Below, one piece after another: positions 42,188-50,268 of a DNA stretch of 55,102 nt. The DNA is from Nonlabens dokdonensis (GTDB taxonomy: Bacteria > Bacteroidota > Bacteroidia > Flavobacteriales > Flavobacteriaceae): contig NZ_MAAX01000177.1 of NCBI RefSeq assembly GCF_002162835.1, positions 1 to 55,102 on the forward strand, given 5' to 3'. The notes under the pieces were generated by a model. The model had not been told where the DNA came from and made no database searches. It saw only the letters and a list, made by a program, of their open reading frames with translations. Made by a program: the position numbers and the translations under genes. The first letter of the stretch is position 1. Each line of letters begins with the position of its first letter.

Positions 42188-42970
42188 TTACTTTCCTTTA
42201 AATACAGGCTTACGTTTCTCCATAAAACTCGCCACGCCTTCGGCATAGTCTTCTGTAGAAGCGCTTTCTATTTGCAGTTTACTTTCTAACGCAAGTTGTT
42301 CTTCTACGGTATTGTTATACGATTGATTAAGCGCTTTCTTTGTATTAGCCAGTGCTACTGTAGGCAAAGCAGCTAGTTTTTGTGATGTCGCTTTCGTGAA
42401 ATCGAGAAAATCTTCATCCTTTACCACCTTATAAATCATTCCCATTTGGTCAGCTTCTTGTGCTGTAATTTTATCGGCAAGCATCATGGCAGCACTTGCT
42501 TTACCAAAACCTATTAATCTAGGCAAAAAGAATGTCCCAGCACTATCTGGAATCAGTCCTATTTTTGAAAACGCCTGTATAAACGCGGCACTTTCTGTGG
42601 CAATCACAACGTCACAGCATAAGGCTATATTTGCTCCTGCACCAGCGGCAACCCCATTTACAGCGGCAACTACAGGTTTTTCAAGGTTTCTTATTTTAAG
42701 AACTATAGGATTATAATGATCATCCAGAATGGCTTTGAAACCTGGATTTAGTTCTGGATCTGTTATTTCCTGAATATCTTGTCCAGCACAAAATGCCTTG
42801 CCGTCACCTATAATCATTACCGCTCTCACTTCATCGTTTGACACACATTGATCCAGCGCATCTTGCATCGCAAATGCCATCTCACGATTAAAAGAATTGA
42901 ATACTTGTGGTCTGTTTAAAGTTATAGTTGCAACGCCATTCTCGACGTGCATAAGGATAGAATTTGACAT
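42188..42970 (-). CDS. paaG: 2-(1,2-epoxy-1,2-dihydrophenyl)acetyl-CoA isomerase PaaG
   Basis: This 260-residue crotonase-fold enzyme isomerises ring-epoxide phenylacetyl-CoA to oxepin-CoA. Diagnostic sequence is ATITLNRPQVFNSFNREM, GDGKAFCAGQDIQEI with the oxyanion hole, GVAAGAGANIALCCDVVIA, and FSKIGLIPDSAGTFFLPRLIG with the acidic residue. MSNSILMHVENG (42970) is preferred to an ATG at 43003 because the family begins there. A degenerate palindrome encodes DFTKATS at about residue 200. No convincing promoter was identified. Confidence 0.92.
   Translation of the reverse strand: MSNSILMHVENGVATITLNRPQVFNSFNREMAFAMQDALDQCVSNDEVRAVMIIGDGKAFCAGQDIQEITDPELNPGFKAILDDHYNPIVLKIRNLEKPVVAAVNGVAAGAGANIALCCDVVIATESAAFIQAFSKIGLIPDSAGTFFLPRLIGFGKASAAMMLADKITAQEADQMGMIYKVVKDEDFLDFTKATSQKLAALPTVALANTKKALNQSYNNTVEEQLALESKLQIESASTEDYAEGVASFMEKRKPVFKGK
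42389..42404. repeat. 16-bp palindrome, degenerate copy 13
   Basis: CGCTTTCGTGAAATCG with two changes lies inside paaG and is read in the AFAKA frame as DFTKA, which may be an eroded copy or chance similarity. Confidence 0.5.
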
Positions 42971-43056
42971 TAAATGATGTATATTAAATATCGTCTTCGA
43001 CAAACTCAGACTGACATTTTAGTTTTAAAAATTTATTATAAAGATAGTGGTTGTTA

Positions 43057-43072
43057 CGCTTTCGCGAAAGCG
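43057..43072. repeat. 16-bp palindrome, intergenic copy 14
   Basis: An exact copy lies between the divergent paaG and T9SS protein genes. Confidence 0.9.
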
Positions 43073-43166
43073 AGATAAAAACTATTAATTCTATTTAAAA
43101 TTACAATTAACAAGCACAAAATTGCTTCCTGTAAACAAATTAGTATTTTTATAAAAAATAACCAAC

Positions 43167-45284
43167 ATGAAACTTTCTCACTTACTGCTATTTACCTTGT
43201 TTACTATGATTACTACAGCTCAAAATGAACTTGATTTTGATATGGATGTAACAAATGCATGGTTAGGAGGCTACAGTAATATTACTTATGTAATCACCAA
43301 TAATTCTTCAAGCGATATAACTAACATCACAATAAATCATCCTGATGCGTTAGTAAGTAGTTTTGTATTAAACCCTTCTACTCTAGCTCCTGGTGTAACT
43401 GCGACTGCGACTGGAAGAGTGGCCATCGCAGGTAACCGAGTAAATGGAAGAATACCATTTTTAGGAAGTACTCAGGCAACGGCAACTGGTTTTTTTAATG
43501 GAGCAACCATTACAGAATTGTCAGACGGAAACGATACACAAGGAAACAGAGTCGATGATGGTTTTTCTCATTATTTTATTTCAGAACCTCAAAATTATGG
43601 ACTTATTTTCATAGATGACAATTTAAACGGTCTTTATGATATAGGAATAGATACTGTTTTTCCTGGAGCAATTATAAACGCTGCTGACGATCTCGGTAAT
43701 CAAGCTGTACTTCAAACTAATGAAACTGGCTGGTGGTATTTACCTGACGGATTACTATTTTCAAATAATAACCTTGCTGTAATAGATAGAACTTCCTTTC
43801 CTTCAGCATTTGCTAATTATGAGCCGCTTAATGGCGACATTCCATTTAGATTACAACTTACTCTTGCGTCTCAGTTTAGGTATGAAAATGGTTACGTGGC
43901 AAACAGTAATATAGGAACTATGGAAGCAAAAGCTTTTTTAGACACAAATCTTAACGGTATGCGAGATGCAAATGAAATTAATGTTCCTAATATTAATTTT
44001 GAATTTATAGCAAATAATGATCCTGCAACAAGTACAATTATTAATAACGGAAGCGGGAATCCTATTTATAGACTTGATTTCTCTCCAGGTGTTCAACTTA
44101 ACGACGTTATTGCCACTACAATTAATTCTAGTTTTTTCACCGTGACTACTCCATTTTTTGATGATGTATTAACGACTAGTGGTTCTACTACTTCGTTTGA
44201 TTTTGCAATTAGCGAAGTTTCTTCTTCAAATAGAGATGCTGCTGTATACCTCACAAATTTGAACTCGCCTAATCCTGGTTTTGAAAGTGCAACAGCAATA
44301 GTTATAGATAATCTTATTAATGGAACAGCAACTGGTACATTACAGTTTAACAACGATTCAAGAGCTACCATAACTTCAGTTATCGATCAAAATGACACTG
44401 ACCTTCTCGCTAACGGTAGTGCGACACTCAATACTAGCGGCTTTAGTCTATCCTATTCTATTACAGATTTTGAACAGCAATATGTTTATGTGATCATGTC
44501 CACTCCAGTAACAGGCGTGCAAATAGGAGATACTTTTACTCACACGGCATCCATCAACTCTACTTCTATAGATAACGATGCAACAAATAATAGCGCATCA
44601 CTTGATGTGGTTGTAATTGCGTCGTTTGACCCTAACGATGTTACAGAAAGACGTGGAGAGACCATTCCTATAAATACATTTTCTAATACCGATTACTTAG
44701 AATACACTATCAGATTCCAAAATTTAGGAACCGCAAGTGCACAGTTTGTAAGAGTACTTTCTGATTTGAACTTTAGACTCGATTCTTCTACTTTTGAAAT
44801 GATCTCTACTAGTCATAATTATACGTATCAAAAAGATGGAAATTCCTTAGATTTTTTCTTTGATAACATTCAATTACTACCAGAAGTCGTAGATACTGAA
44901 GGTAGCAATGGTTTCATAAGATATCGTATCAAACCACTGCCAGGATATGCAGCAGGAGATGTCATCGCTGCAAGTGCAAGCATCTTTTTTGATTATAACG
45001 CACCTGTAATTACAGAAACTTGGTTCACCACGTTTGATGTTCCTGCTTCTCTAAATGATATTAATAAAATCGCTGCTTATCCTATTCCCATGACAGGCAA
45101 CACACTTTATTTAAATAATTTTGAAACTGGTGAAGCACAACTTTACTCCTTAGACGGTAAAGAAATATGGAATGGAAATGTAGAAAATGGAATTATAAAA
45201 TTCAATGCAATTAATACTGGGCTTTATATTTTGAAAATCGTGGCAGGTCAGAAGGTTGTGACAATCAAATTATCTAAAAAATAA
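43167..45284 (+). CDS. Large secreted T9SS protein with DUF7619-type domain
   Basis: This 705-residue precursor has a signal peptide (MKLSHLLLFTLFTMITTAQ), beta-rich repeats with Asn/Thr-rich strands and acidic calcium-like loops (FIDDNLNGLYDIGIDT and DTNLNGMRDANEI). ASFDPNDVTERRGETIPI, FRVRFQNLG-type text and SIFFDYNAPVITE mark the DUF7619 module, followed by a C-terminal sorting domain (AAYPIPMTGNTLYLNN and ALINTGLYILKIVAGQKVVTIKLSKK-like end). It is a probable cell-surface adhesin exported by the type IX system, unrelated to the flanking paa genes. Confidence 0.85.
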   Translation: MKLSHLLLFTLFTMITTAQNELDFDMDVTNAWLGGYSNITYVITNNSSSDITNITINHPDALVSSFVLNPSTLAPGVTATATGRVAIAGNRVNGRIPFLGSTQATATGFFNGATITELSDGNDTQGNRVDDGFSHYFISEPQNYGLIFIDDNLNGLYDIGIDTVFPGAIINAADDLGNQAVLQTNETGWWYLPDGLLFSNNNLAVIDRTSFPSAFANYEPLNGDIPFRLQLTLASQFRYENGYVANSNIGTMEAKAFLDTNLNGMRDANEINVPNINFEFIANNDPATSTIINNGSGNPIYRLDFSPGVQLNDVIATTINSSFFTVTTPFFDDVLTTSGSTTSFDFAISEVSSSNRDAAVYLTNLNSPNPGFESATAIVIDNLINGTATGTLQFNNDSRATITSVIDQNDTDLLANGSATLNTSGFSLSYSITDFEQQYVYVIMSTPVTGVQIGDTFTHTASINSTSIDNDATNNSASLDVVVIASFDPNDVTERRGETIPINTFSNTDYLEYTIRFQNLGTASAQFVRVLSDLNFRLDSSTFEMISTSHNYTYQKDGNSLDFFFDNIQLLPEVVDTEGSNGFIRYRIKPLPGYAAGDVIAASASIFFDYNAPVITETWFTTFDVPASLNDINKIAAYPIPMTGNTLYLNNFETGEAQLYSLDGKEIWNGNVENGIIKFNAINTGLYILKIVAGQKVVTIKLSKK

Positions 45285-45298
45285 TTGATTAAGGATTC

Positions 45299-45314
45299 CA
45301 CTTTCGCGAAAGCG
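45299..45314. repeat. 16-bp palindrome, intergenic copy 15 (one mismatch)
   Basis: CACTTTCGCGAAAGCG lies in the 33-base convergent gap between the T9SS gene and paaD. Confidence 0.85.
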
Positions 45315-45317
45315 AGA

Positions 45318-45815
45318 TTATTTCAAACACTTAAAATAATCAAACGGCTCTAGACAATCTTCACATTGGAACATCGCCTTGCATGCGGTAGATCCAAACT
45401 GGCTGACCAGCTTCGTATTTTGTGAACCGCAATTAGTACACTTTACCTGTTTCTTATCGTTGAGCAACACATCTTTATCGGCTGTTTCTTCTAGTGGAGC
45501 GGCGATACCGTATTCCTCAAGCGCTTTACGACCACGCTCCGTAATCCAGTCAGTCGTCCATGGTGGACTCATTATTAATTGAATTGTTGTAGAATAACCA
45601 TGAGCTGCAAATGCTCGTTCTAGATCATCGCCTATAACATCCATCGCCGGACAACCGCTGTAAGTAGGCGTCAATTTAATAGTAATCTCTTTTCCTTCTA
45701 CTATAACTTCTCTAATAACTCCTAAGTCTACTACGTTAAGTACTGGTATTTCAGGATCCTTAACAGATTCTAAAATATTTTGAAGGTCTTGAGATATGTT
45801 ATAGTCTTGGATCAT
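45318..45815 (-). CDS. paaD: Phenylacetyl-CoA epoxidase subunit PaaD
   Basis: This 165-residue protein combines an N-terminal DUF59/SufT-type domain (LESVKDPEIPVLNVVDLGVIREV and LTPTYSGCPAMDVIGDDLERAF) with a C-terminal zinc ribbon: CTNCGSQNTKLVSQFGSTACKAMFQCEDCLEPF. PaaD is needed for maturation of the epoxidase, probably iron-cofactor assembly. It is the last gene of the paaE-A-B-C-D transcript, separated from paaC by a four-helix cassette. Confidence 0.94.
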   Translation of the reverse strand: MIQDYNISQDLQNILESVKDPEIPVLNVVDLGVIREVIVEGKEITIKLTPTYSGCPAMDVIGDDLERAFAAHGYSTTIQLIMSPPWTTDWITERGRKALEEYGIAAPLEETADKDVLLNDKKQVKCTNCGSQNTKLVSQFGSTACKAMFQCEDCLEPFDYFKCLK

Positions 45816-45864
45816 AAGAATAGCGAATATCGATTAAAGATTAACGAATACTGAAATTTTTGAA

Positions 45865-46224
45865 TTAGGAATTTTTAGCTTTTGAAGTTTTAATACTCGC
45901 AACAAGTATTGAAATCAACTGATTCTTCTCATCAATCAGTTTTTCTACTTCAGTTTTATTCTTAATAAGTGAAGCTCCTTTTTGAATTTTAAGGTTCACC
46001 ATCGACTCTCTTAATTCTTTTAATGCGATTTTCATTTTATGAAGAAAGTCTTTGTGTGACTCCGCACTTTGTGCTTCGCCATAATTTAATGCTGCGGCCG
46101 TGGAACTTCTTATCAATTGCTTACACAAATGATTTGACGAATAACTATTATTCATTGAATGGTCTGCTACTTTTATAATATCAACCGAGAATTGAATCAA
46201 ACGACTTTCTAAATCAAATTTCAT
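45865..46224 (-). CDS. Four-helix bundle protein (23S-IVS/Avd-like), copy C
   Basis: This 119-residue all-helical protein belongs to the second subgroup in the window: LESRLIQFSVDIIKVAD, LCKQLIRSSTAAALNYGEAQSAES, FLHKMKIALKELRESMVNLKI. Compared with copies A/B it has S-S/T rather than AADS in helix two and KELRE in helix three. It is paralogous to copy D, next cassette along. Confidence 0.85.
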   Translation of the reverse strand: MKFDLESRLIQFSVDIIKVADHSMNNSYSSNHLCKQLIRSSTAAALNYGEAQSAESHKDFLHKMKIALKELRESMVNLKIQKGASLIKNKTEVEKLIDEKNQLISILVASIKTSKAKNS

Positions 46225-46244
46225 AAATTCTCATTTTTAAATTT

Positions 46245-46286
46245 CGATATTCAATATTCATTATTCGATATTCGATATTGGATATT
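46245..46286. repeat. 7-bp tandem array (CGATATT-type x 6)
   Basis: Six consecutive 7-mers, three of them CGATATT exactly and three with one or two changes, lie between copy C and paaC. Confidence 0.85.
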
Positions 46287-46330
46287 TCTCTAAATAATTC
46301 GAGGTCAAATTCAAATTTGAGTTCAACTTG

Positions 46331-47131
46331 TTACCATTTCGAGTCAGGATAAGCACGCTGCATATACTGCATATCGGCAAGAATATATCCCATGTGTTCA
46401 CTGTGTAAACCTTCTTTTCCGCCTTTTTGGAAATATTCTACTTCTGGAATTTCTAGTGTTGCTGTAGAAAGCAACTCACCTACTTTATCATAGTAGTATT
46501 CTTTTAACTGTAACATATCTGGTGCTACACCAGAAGCAATCATTGCATCATCTGCATTGGTGGTGTGAAACAACTCATCTGTATAAATCCAAAGATCATT
46601 TACCGCTTGTTGTACACGTGTTTTACTTTCTTCAGTTCCATCACCTAAACGTTTTAACCAATCTCCAGAAAAACGCTCGTGATAACTTGCTTCTTTGATT
46701 CCTTTAAAGGCCAATGCTCTTAAAGTCTCGTCTGCACTTTGTTGTAAAGCATTTAAAAATAACCTATTGTAAACATCAAAGAAAAACTGACGTACAATTA
46801 CATAACCAAAATCTGTATTAGGCTGTTCTACCAATAACACATTTTTATACTCACGTTCTTTTCTTAAAAAGGCAATATCATCTTCAGTAGTTTTATCACC
46901 TTTCAATTGTGCGATATACTGATAAAAACTACGTACTTGACCTAGCATATCTAATGAGATATTAGTCAATGCGATATCTGGCTCTAAATTAGGTCCGTGA
47001 CCACAAAGTTCTCCTAGACGTTGTCCTAAGATCAAATAGTTATCTGCCACACCTAAAAGATAGTCGATCAGGTGTTGTTTATTTTCCTTGGACTCTAGGA
47101 ATTGTGGATTTAGTTCTTTTATTGGTTTCAT
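46331..47131 (-). CDS. paaC: Phenylacetyl-CoA epoxidase subunit PaaC
   Basis: This 266-residue subunit is the structural, non-catalytic ferritin-like partner of PaaA. YLLGVADNYLILGQRLGELCGHGPNLEPDIALTNISLDMLGQ and FKGIKEASYHERFSGDWLKRLGDGTEES are characteristic. It assembles with PaaA, PaaB and PaaE to epoxidise the aromatic ring of phenylacetyl-CoA. It is flanked on both sides by four-helix cassettes, an unusual arrangement for an operon that is otherwise contiguous. Confidence 0.95.
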   Translation of the reverse strand: MKPIKELNPQFLESKENKQHLIDYLLGVADNYLILGQRLGELCGHGPNLEPDIALTNISLDMLGQVRSFYQYIAQLKGDKTTEDDIAFLRKEREYKNVLLVEQPNTDFGYVIVRQFFFDVYNRLFLNALQQSADETLRALAFKGIKEASYHERFSGDWLKRLGDGTEESKTRVQQAVNDLWIYTDELFHTTNADDAMIASGVAPDMLQLKEYYYDKVGELLSTATLEIPEVEYFQKGGKEGLHSEHMGYILADMQYMQRAYPDSKW

Positions 47132-47137
47132 ATAAAA

Positions 47138-47576
47138 GTTTAAGTTGAAGTTTAAGATAAAGCTTAACTCAGCCTTATTTAACTCTATGACTTAGATTTG
47201 ATTATTGCTCGTAAAATTTTAATTAATTCTAAAGACTCTTGTGATAATTTCTCAAGCTCAGTTTTATCATTTAATTCTGCTCCTATCTGAATTAAAAGAT
47301 TATTTCGACATTCTTTTATCTCTTTATGAGCAATGCTGAGTTTATTTAATTTATCTTTTTGACTACTTGCGCCTAAGAATTCACCAAAGTTTAATGCTAC
47401 AGATCCTGAAGAACGAATGATTTGTTGTTGATAATAACGGGAAGCATAATCAGTCCAGTCCGCTTGACGGGAAACTTTCACCATATCTACGGCAAACTTG
47501 ATTAATCTATCCTCTAAATCATATTTCTTTCCATCCATATTTAAACTTGACCTTAGACTTAAGTTTATGCTTATAG
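47138..47576 (-). mobile_element. Four-helix-bundle cassette D (paaC/paaB gap)
   Basis: The left end (47138-47173) is hexamers of the type GTTTAA (GTTTAA-GTTGAA-GTTTAA-GATAAA-GCTTAA). The right end (47541-47576) is TTAAAC-TTGACC-TTAGAC-TTAAGT-TTATGC-TTATAG, the inverted form of the same hexamer. The right end is two bases from the paaB stop, and the left end six bases from the paaC start. Confidence 0.5.
47185..47538 (-). CDS. Four-helix bundle protein (23S-IVS/Avd-like), copy D
   Basis: This 117-residue all-helical protein has YDLEDRLIKFAVDMVKVSRQ, QQIIRSSGSVALNFGEFLGASSQKD and LSIAHKEIKECRNNLLIQIGAEL. The shared positions with copy C (DLE-RLI-F-VD--KV, RSS, LN-GE) make it a paralogue. It lies inside the paa epoxidase operon, co-directional with it. 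Confidence 0.85.
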   Translation of the reverse strand: MDGKKYDLEDRLIKFAVDMVKVSRQADWTDYASRYYQQQIIRSSGSVALNFGEFLGASSQKDKLNKLSIAHKEIKECRNNLLIQIGAELNDKTELEKLSQESLELIKILRAIIKSKS

Positions 47577-47578
47577 AA

Positions 47579-47863
47579 TTACATGTGTTTTAGTTCTTCA
47601 GGCAACTCATAAAAAGTAGGATGTCTGTACACTTTATCGCTAGCTGGTTCAAAAAGCTCACCACTGTCGTCTGGACTACTGGCTGTTATATTTTTAGATT
47701 CTACTACCCAAATGCTCACACCTTCATTTCTACGTGTGTAAACGTCGCGAGCGTTATTCATTGCCATTTCAGCATCTTCGGCATGTAAGCTACCGCAATG
47801 TCTGTGTTCTAATCCGTTTTTAGATCTTATAAAAACTTCCCAAAGTGGAATTTCTTGACTCAT
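47579..47863 (-). CDS. paaB: Phenylacetyl-CoA epoxidase subunit PaaB
   Basis: This 94-residue subunit shows the whole family: IPLWEVFIRSKNGLEHRHCGSLHAEDAEMAMNNARDVYTRRNEGVSIWVVES and the C-terminal DKVYRHPTFYELPEELKHM. It bridges and stabilises the PaaA-PaaC heterodimer in the epoxidase. The upstream gap to paaA contains only a hexamer array. Confidence 0.96.
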   Translation of the reverse strand: MSQEIPLWEVFIRSKNGLEHRHCGSLHAEDAEMAMNNARDVYTRRNEGVSIWVVESKNITASSPDDSGELFEPASDKVYRHPTFYELPEELKHM

Positions 47864-47868
47864 ATGAT

Positions 47869-47904
47869 TTTAAATTTAAGTTTAAACTTAAGTTTAAGTT
47901 TAAA
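47869..47904. repeat. Gene-less hexamer array F (paaB/paaA gap)
   Basis: Six hexamers, TTTAAA-TTTAAG-TTTAAA-CTTAAG-TTTAAG-TTTAAA, occupy the paaB-paaA gap. The array contains both orientations of the unit seen in cassette D and looks like two juxtaposed arms without the gene. Confidence 0.75.
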
Positions 47905-47922
47905 AAATTGCTCGTATGCTGA

Positions 47923-48876
47923 TTAAATAGCTTGAGCGGTTTGTGTTTTTTGTTTTGCCGCATAAGCCGTTGCTGCTTCACGTACCCAAGCTCCGTTTTC
48001 CCAAGCATTGCGACGGTCGTCGAGACGTTTCTTGTTCATCGGTCCGTGGCCTTTTACCACTTGCCAAAATTCGTCCCAATCGATTTCACCAAAATCATAA
48101 CTTCCCTTTTCATCATTCCATTTTAAATCTGGATCCGGAATAGTAAGTCCTAAAAGTTCTGCTTGTGGTACTGTTTGATCTATAAATTGCTGGCGTAATT
48201 CATCGTTGGTCTTACGCTTCAACTTCCATTTCATGGATTGCTCTGTATGCGTACTTGCCGCATCTGTAGGACCTAACATCATCAATGACGGCCACCACCA
48301 GCGATTCAATGCATCTTGTGCCATTTCTTTTTGCTCTTCACTACCGTTACATAGGGATAACATAATTTCATATCCTTGGCGCTGGTGAAAACTTTCTTCT
48401 TTACAAACACGCACCATCGCACGAGCATAAGGTCCAAAAGAAGTACTACACAATGGTACCTGATTAATAATCGCAGCACCATCAACTAGCCAGCCTATCG
48501 CTCCCATGTCTGCCCAAGTCATCGTTGGGTAATTGAATATCGAAGAATACTTTGCTTTACCAGAATGTAAATCTTCATAAAGTTGCTCACGAGTAACACC
48601 TAAAGTCTCACAAGCACTGTATAAGTAGAGTCCATGACCAGCCTCATCCTGCACCTTTGCCAGTAGCGCTACTTTGCGTCGCAATGACGGTGCACGAGTA
48701 ATCCAGTTACCTTCTGGTAACATTCCTACAATTTCAGAATGGGCATGCTGGGATATTTGTCTGATGTGCGTCTTGCGATACTTCTCAGGCATCCAGTCCT
48801 TAGGCTCAATCTTTTCATCTCTCGCAATTTTAGCATCAAATTGCGCTTCTAAACTTTTGATTTCTGCTTCACTCAT
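47923..48876 (-). CDS. paaA: Phenylacetyl-CoA epoxidase catalytic subunit PaaA
   Basis: This 317-residue di-iron monooxygenase subunit epoxidises phenylacetyl-CoA. Diagnostic segments are [36 protein letters not shown] and [21 protein letters not shown], whose E-x-x-H motifs provide the iron ligands, plus [17 protein letters not shown]. It follows paaE in the transcript; three hairpins lie between. Confidence 0.97.
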   Translation of the reverse strand: MSEAEIKSLEAQFDAKIARDEKIEPKDWMPEKYRKTHIRQISQHAHSEIVGMLPEGNWITRAPSLRRKVALLAKVQDEAGHGLYLYSACETLGVTREQLYEDLHSGKAKYSSIFNYPTMTWADMGAIGWLVDGAAIINQVPLCSTSFGPYARAMVRVCKEESFHQRQGYEIMLSLCNGSEEQKEMAQDALNRWWWPSLMMLGPTDAASTHTEQSMKWKLKRKTNDELRQQFIDQTVPQAELLGLTIPDPDLKWNDEKGSYDFGEIDWDEFWQVVKGHGPMNKKRLDDRRNAWENGAWVREAATAYAAKQKTQTAQAI

Positions 48877-48891
48877 GGTTTATATGTTATT

Positions 48892-48967
48892 GACGCATCG
48901 CATGCGTCTGTGATACTTCGTTGTGGACGCATCGCATGCGTTTGTGATGTTCGCATGCGATGCGAAC
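48892..48967. repeat. Gene-less hairpin cluster G (paaA/paaE gap)
   Basis: Three palindromes lie here: GACGCAT-CGC-ATGCGTC (48892-48908), GACGCAT-CGC-ATGCGTT (48926-48942), and in the opposite sense GTTCGCAT-GCG-ATGCGAAC (48949-48967). The first two are a 34-base direct repeat; the third is the inverted form. It resembles the hairpin ends of the GIY-YIG cassettes without the gene. Confidence 0.8.
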
Positions 48968-48999
48968 TTACTTTTCTTTCTATATACTTGTTGCGGTTC

Positions 49000-49015
49000 C
49001 GCTTTCGCGAAAGCG
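49000..49015. repeat. 16-bp palindrome, intergenic copy 16
   Basis: An exact copy lies just past the paaE stop codon, between hairpin cluster G and paaE. Confidence 0.9.
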
Positions 49016-49041
49016 ATATAACAACATACTTTTTTTATACT

Positions 49042-50118
49042 CTAGACATCGTAGTCTACAACAAGTTTCTTACTCGTTGGAACACTTACACAACTAAGCA
49101 CAAATCCTTTCTCAACTTCTTCATCAGTCAGTGCATAGTTCACCTTCATGGCTACGCTGCCTTCTACCACTTTACATTTACAGGTACTGCACACACCACC
49201 TTTACAGGCATATGGCAAATCTGCTCCAGCACCTATGGCACCATCTAGGACGTTATCATAATCATCATCTAGTACAAAATGGAATTCTTTACTACCGTCT
49301 ATAATGGTCACATCTACACCATCGACCTTTTTCTCTAGTGCTGCCGCTGCTCTAGCTTTATCTTCTTCACTTAATCCACTAACAAAAAGTTCAAAATGAA
49401 CATTTTCTTTCTTCATTCCTGCAGCGACTAATTCATCTCTTATTAAGAAAATCATCTCTTCTGGACCACAGATAAAAGCATGATCTGTATGTGGTGCGTT
49501 TATTAACGTCTGTGTGAGCGTTTGTAATTTTTCTTGGTCAAAACGCCCATTAAACAATGGAATATCTCTATGCTCACGACTCAAGAAATAAAAGACCTCA
49601 AAACGACTTAAATACTTGTTTTTAAGCGCCTCTATCTCTTCCTTAAATATAATCGATTTTACGGTTCTATTAAGGTAGAATAGCTTGAATTTTGCATTAG
49701 GTTCTTGAGCTAGATGTGTCTTTATAATACTCAGCATAGGAGTAATTCCACTTCCTGCGGCAAATGCGATATAGTTTTTAGCCTCATTTTCTCCGTATGG
49801 TTCAATTCCAAAATCGCCGCTAGGTGCTGCCACTTGCAACTCATCGCCAGTTTTTAACTCGCGATTTACATAAGTAGAAAATTTACCTTCAAAAATTTCT
49901 TTGACCGCAACCTTCCACTCATTATCCAGCGGACTGCTGCATAAAGAATAACTGCGTCGCACATCTTCACCATTAATCATAGCGCGCAAGGTCAAAAACT
50001 GACCTGGACGATAGTTAAATTCTTCTTTAAGTTCTTGCGGAACGTCAAAGGCAATTACCGTAGTATCGTCAGTCTCTTTATAGACTTGAGATAATGTTAT
50101 GTTATGAAAGTTGCTCAC
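49042..50118 (-). CDS. paaE: Phenylacetyl-CoA epoxidase reductase PaaE
   Basis: This 358-residue flavin/iron-sulfur reductase feeds electrons from NADPH to PaaA. The FNR-type part has RPGQFLTLR, RRSYSLCSSP (FAD site) and AAGSGITPMLSIIK (NADP site). The C-terminal plant-type ferredoxin domain has YACKGGVCSTCKCKV and the fourth cysteine in FVLSCVS. Translation is placed at GTG (50118, MSNFHNIT), as a longer frame would run through the operator. It is first in the paaE-A-B-C-D transcript. Confidence 0.94.
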   Translation of the reverse strand: MSNFHNITLSQVYKETDDTTVIAFDVPQELKEEFNYRPGQFLTLRAMINGEDVRRSYSLCSSPLDNEWKVAVKEIFEGKFSTYVNRELKTGDELQVAAPSGDFGIEPYGENEAKNYIAFAAGSGITPMLSIIKTHLAQEPNAKFKLFYLNRTVKSIIFKEEIEALKNKYLSRFEVFYFLSREHRDIPLFNGRFDQEKLQTLTQTLINAPHTDHAFICGPEEMIFLIRDELVAAGMKKENVHFELFVSGLSEEDKARAAAALEKKVDGVDVTIIDGSKEFHFVLDDDYDNVLDGAIGAGADLPYACKGGVCSTCKCKVVEGSVAMKVNYALTDEEVEKGFVLSCVSVPTSKKLVVDYDV

Positions 50119-50146
50119 AGATATTAGGTCGTTAAGTTTACACAAA

Positions 50147-50162
50147 ACTAACACTTGTTAGT
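50147..50162. promoter_or_regulatory. Candidate operator ACTAACnnnnGTTAGT upstream of paaE
   Basis: ACTAACACTTGTTAGT begins 29 bases before the chosen paaE start, third instance in the window of the shared site. Confidence 0.68.
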
Positions 50163-50268
50163 TTGGAAAGCAAGCGCCTTTTTTAAGGATGCATTTTACA
50201 GTATCGTTAATTAACCTTTAACGCTATTTTCACGACATCAAATCATTACCTCTCGTATATTGCTATAT

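Larger units (their letters stand above)
45822..46286 (-). mobile_element. Four-helix-bundle cassette C (paaD/paaC gap)
   Basis: The right end is six 7-mers of the type CGATATT (46245-46286). The left end (45822-45856) is five degenerate 7-mers, AGCGAAT-ATCGATT-AAAGATT-AACGAAT-ACTGAAA, matching the inverted form (complement of the right end reads AATATCG repeated). One four-helix gene lies inside. The left end is six bases from the paaD start. Confidence 0.5.

Noticed and set aside
47185-47538. Four-helix or GIY-YIG genes as new subunits of the Paa epoxidase
   Set aside because: They are flanked by repeats or hairpins, recur at unrelated junctions and belong to families with no link to the epoxidase.
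47820-48008. Open frame of 62 codons opposite paaA/paaB junction
   Set aside because: It overlaps the confident paaA and paaB ends and encodes low-complexity sequence derived from the hexamer array.
50119-50154. N-terminal extension of paaE to a GTG at 50154
   Set aside because: It would place the coding region within the operator palindrome, and the residues do not resemble PaaE.
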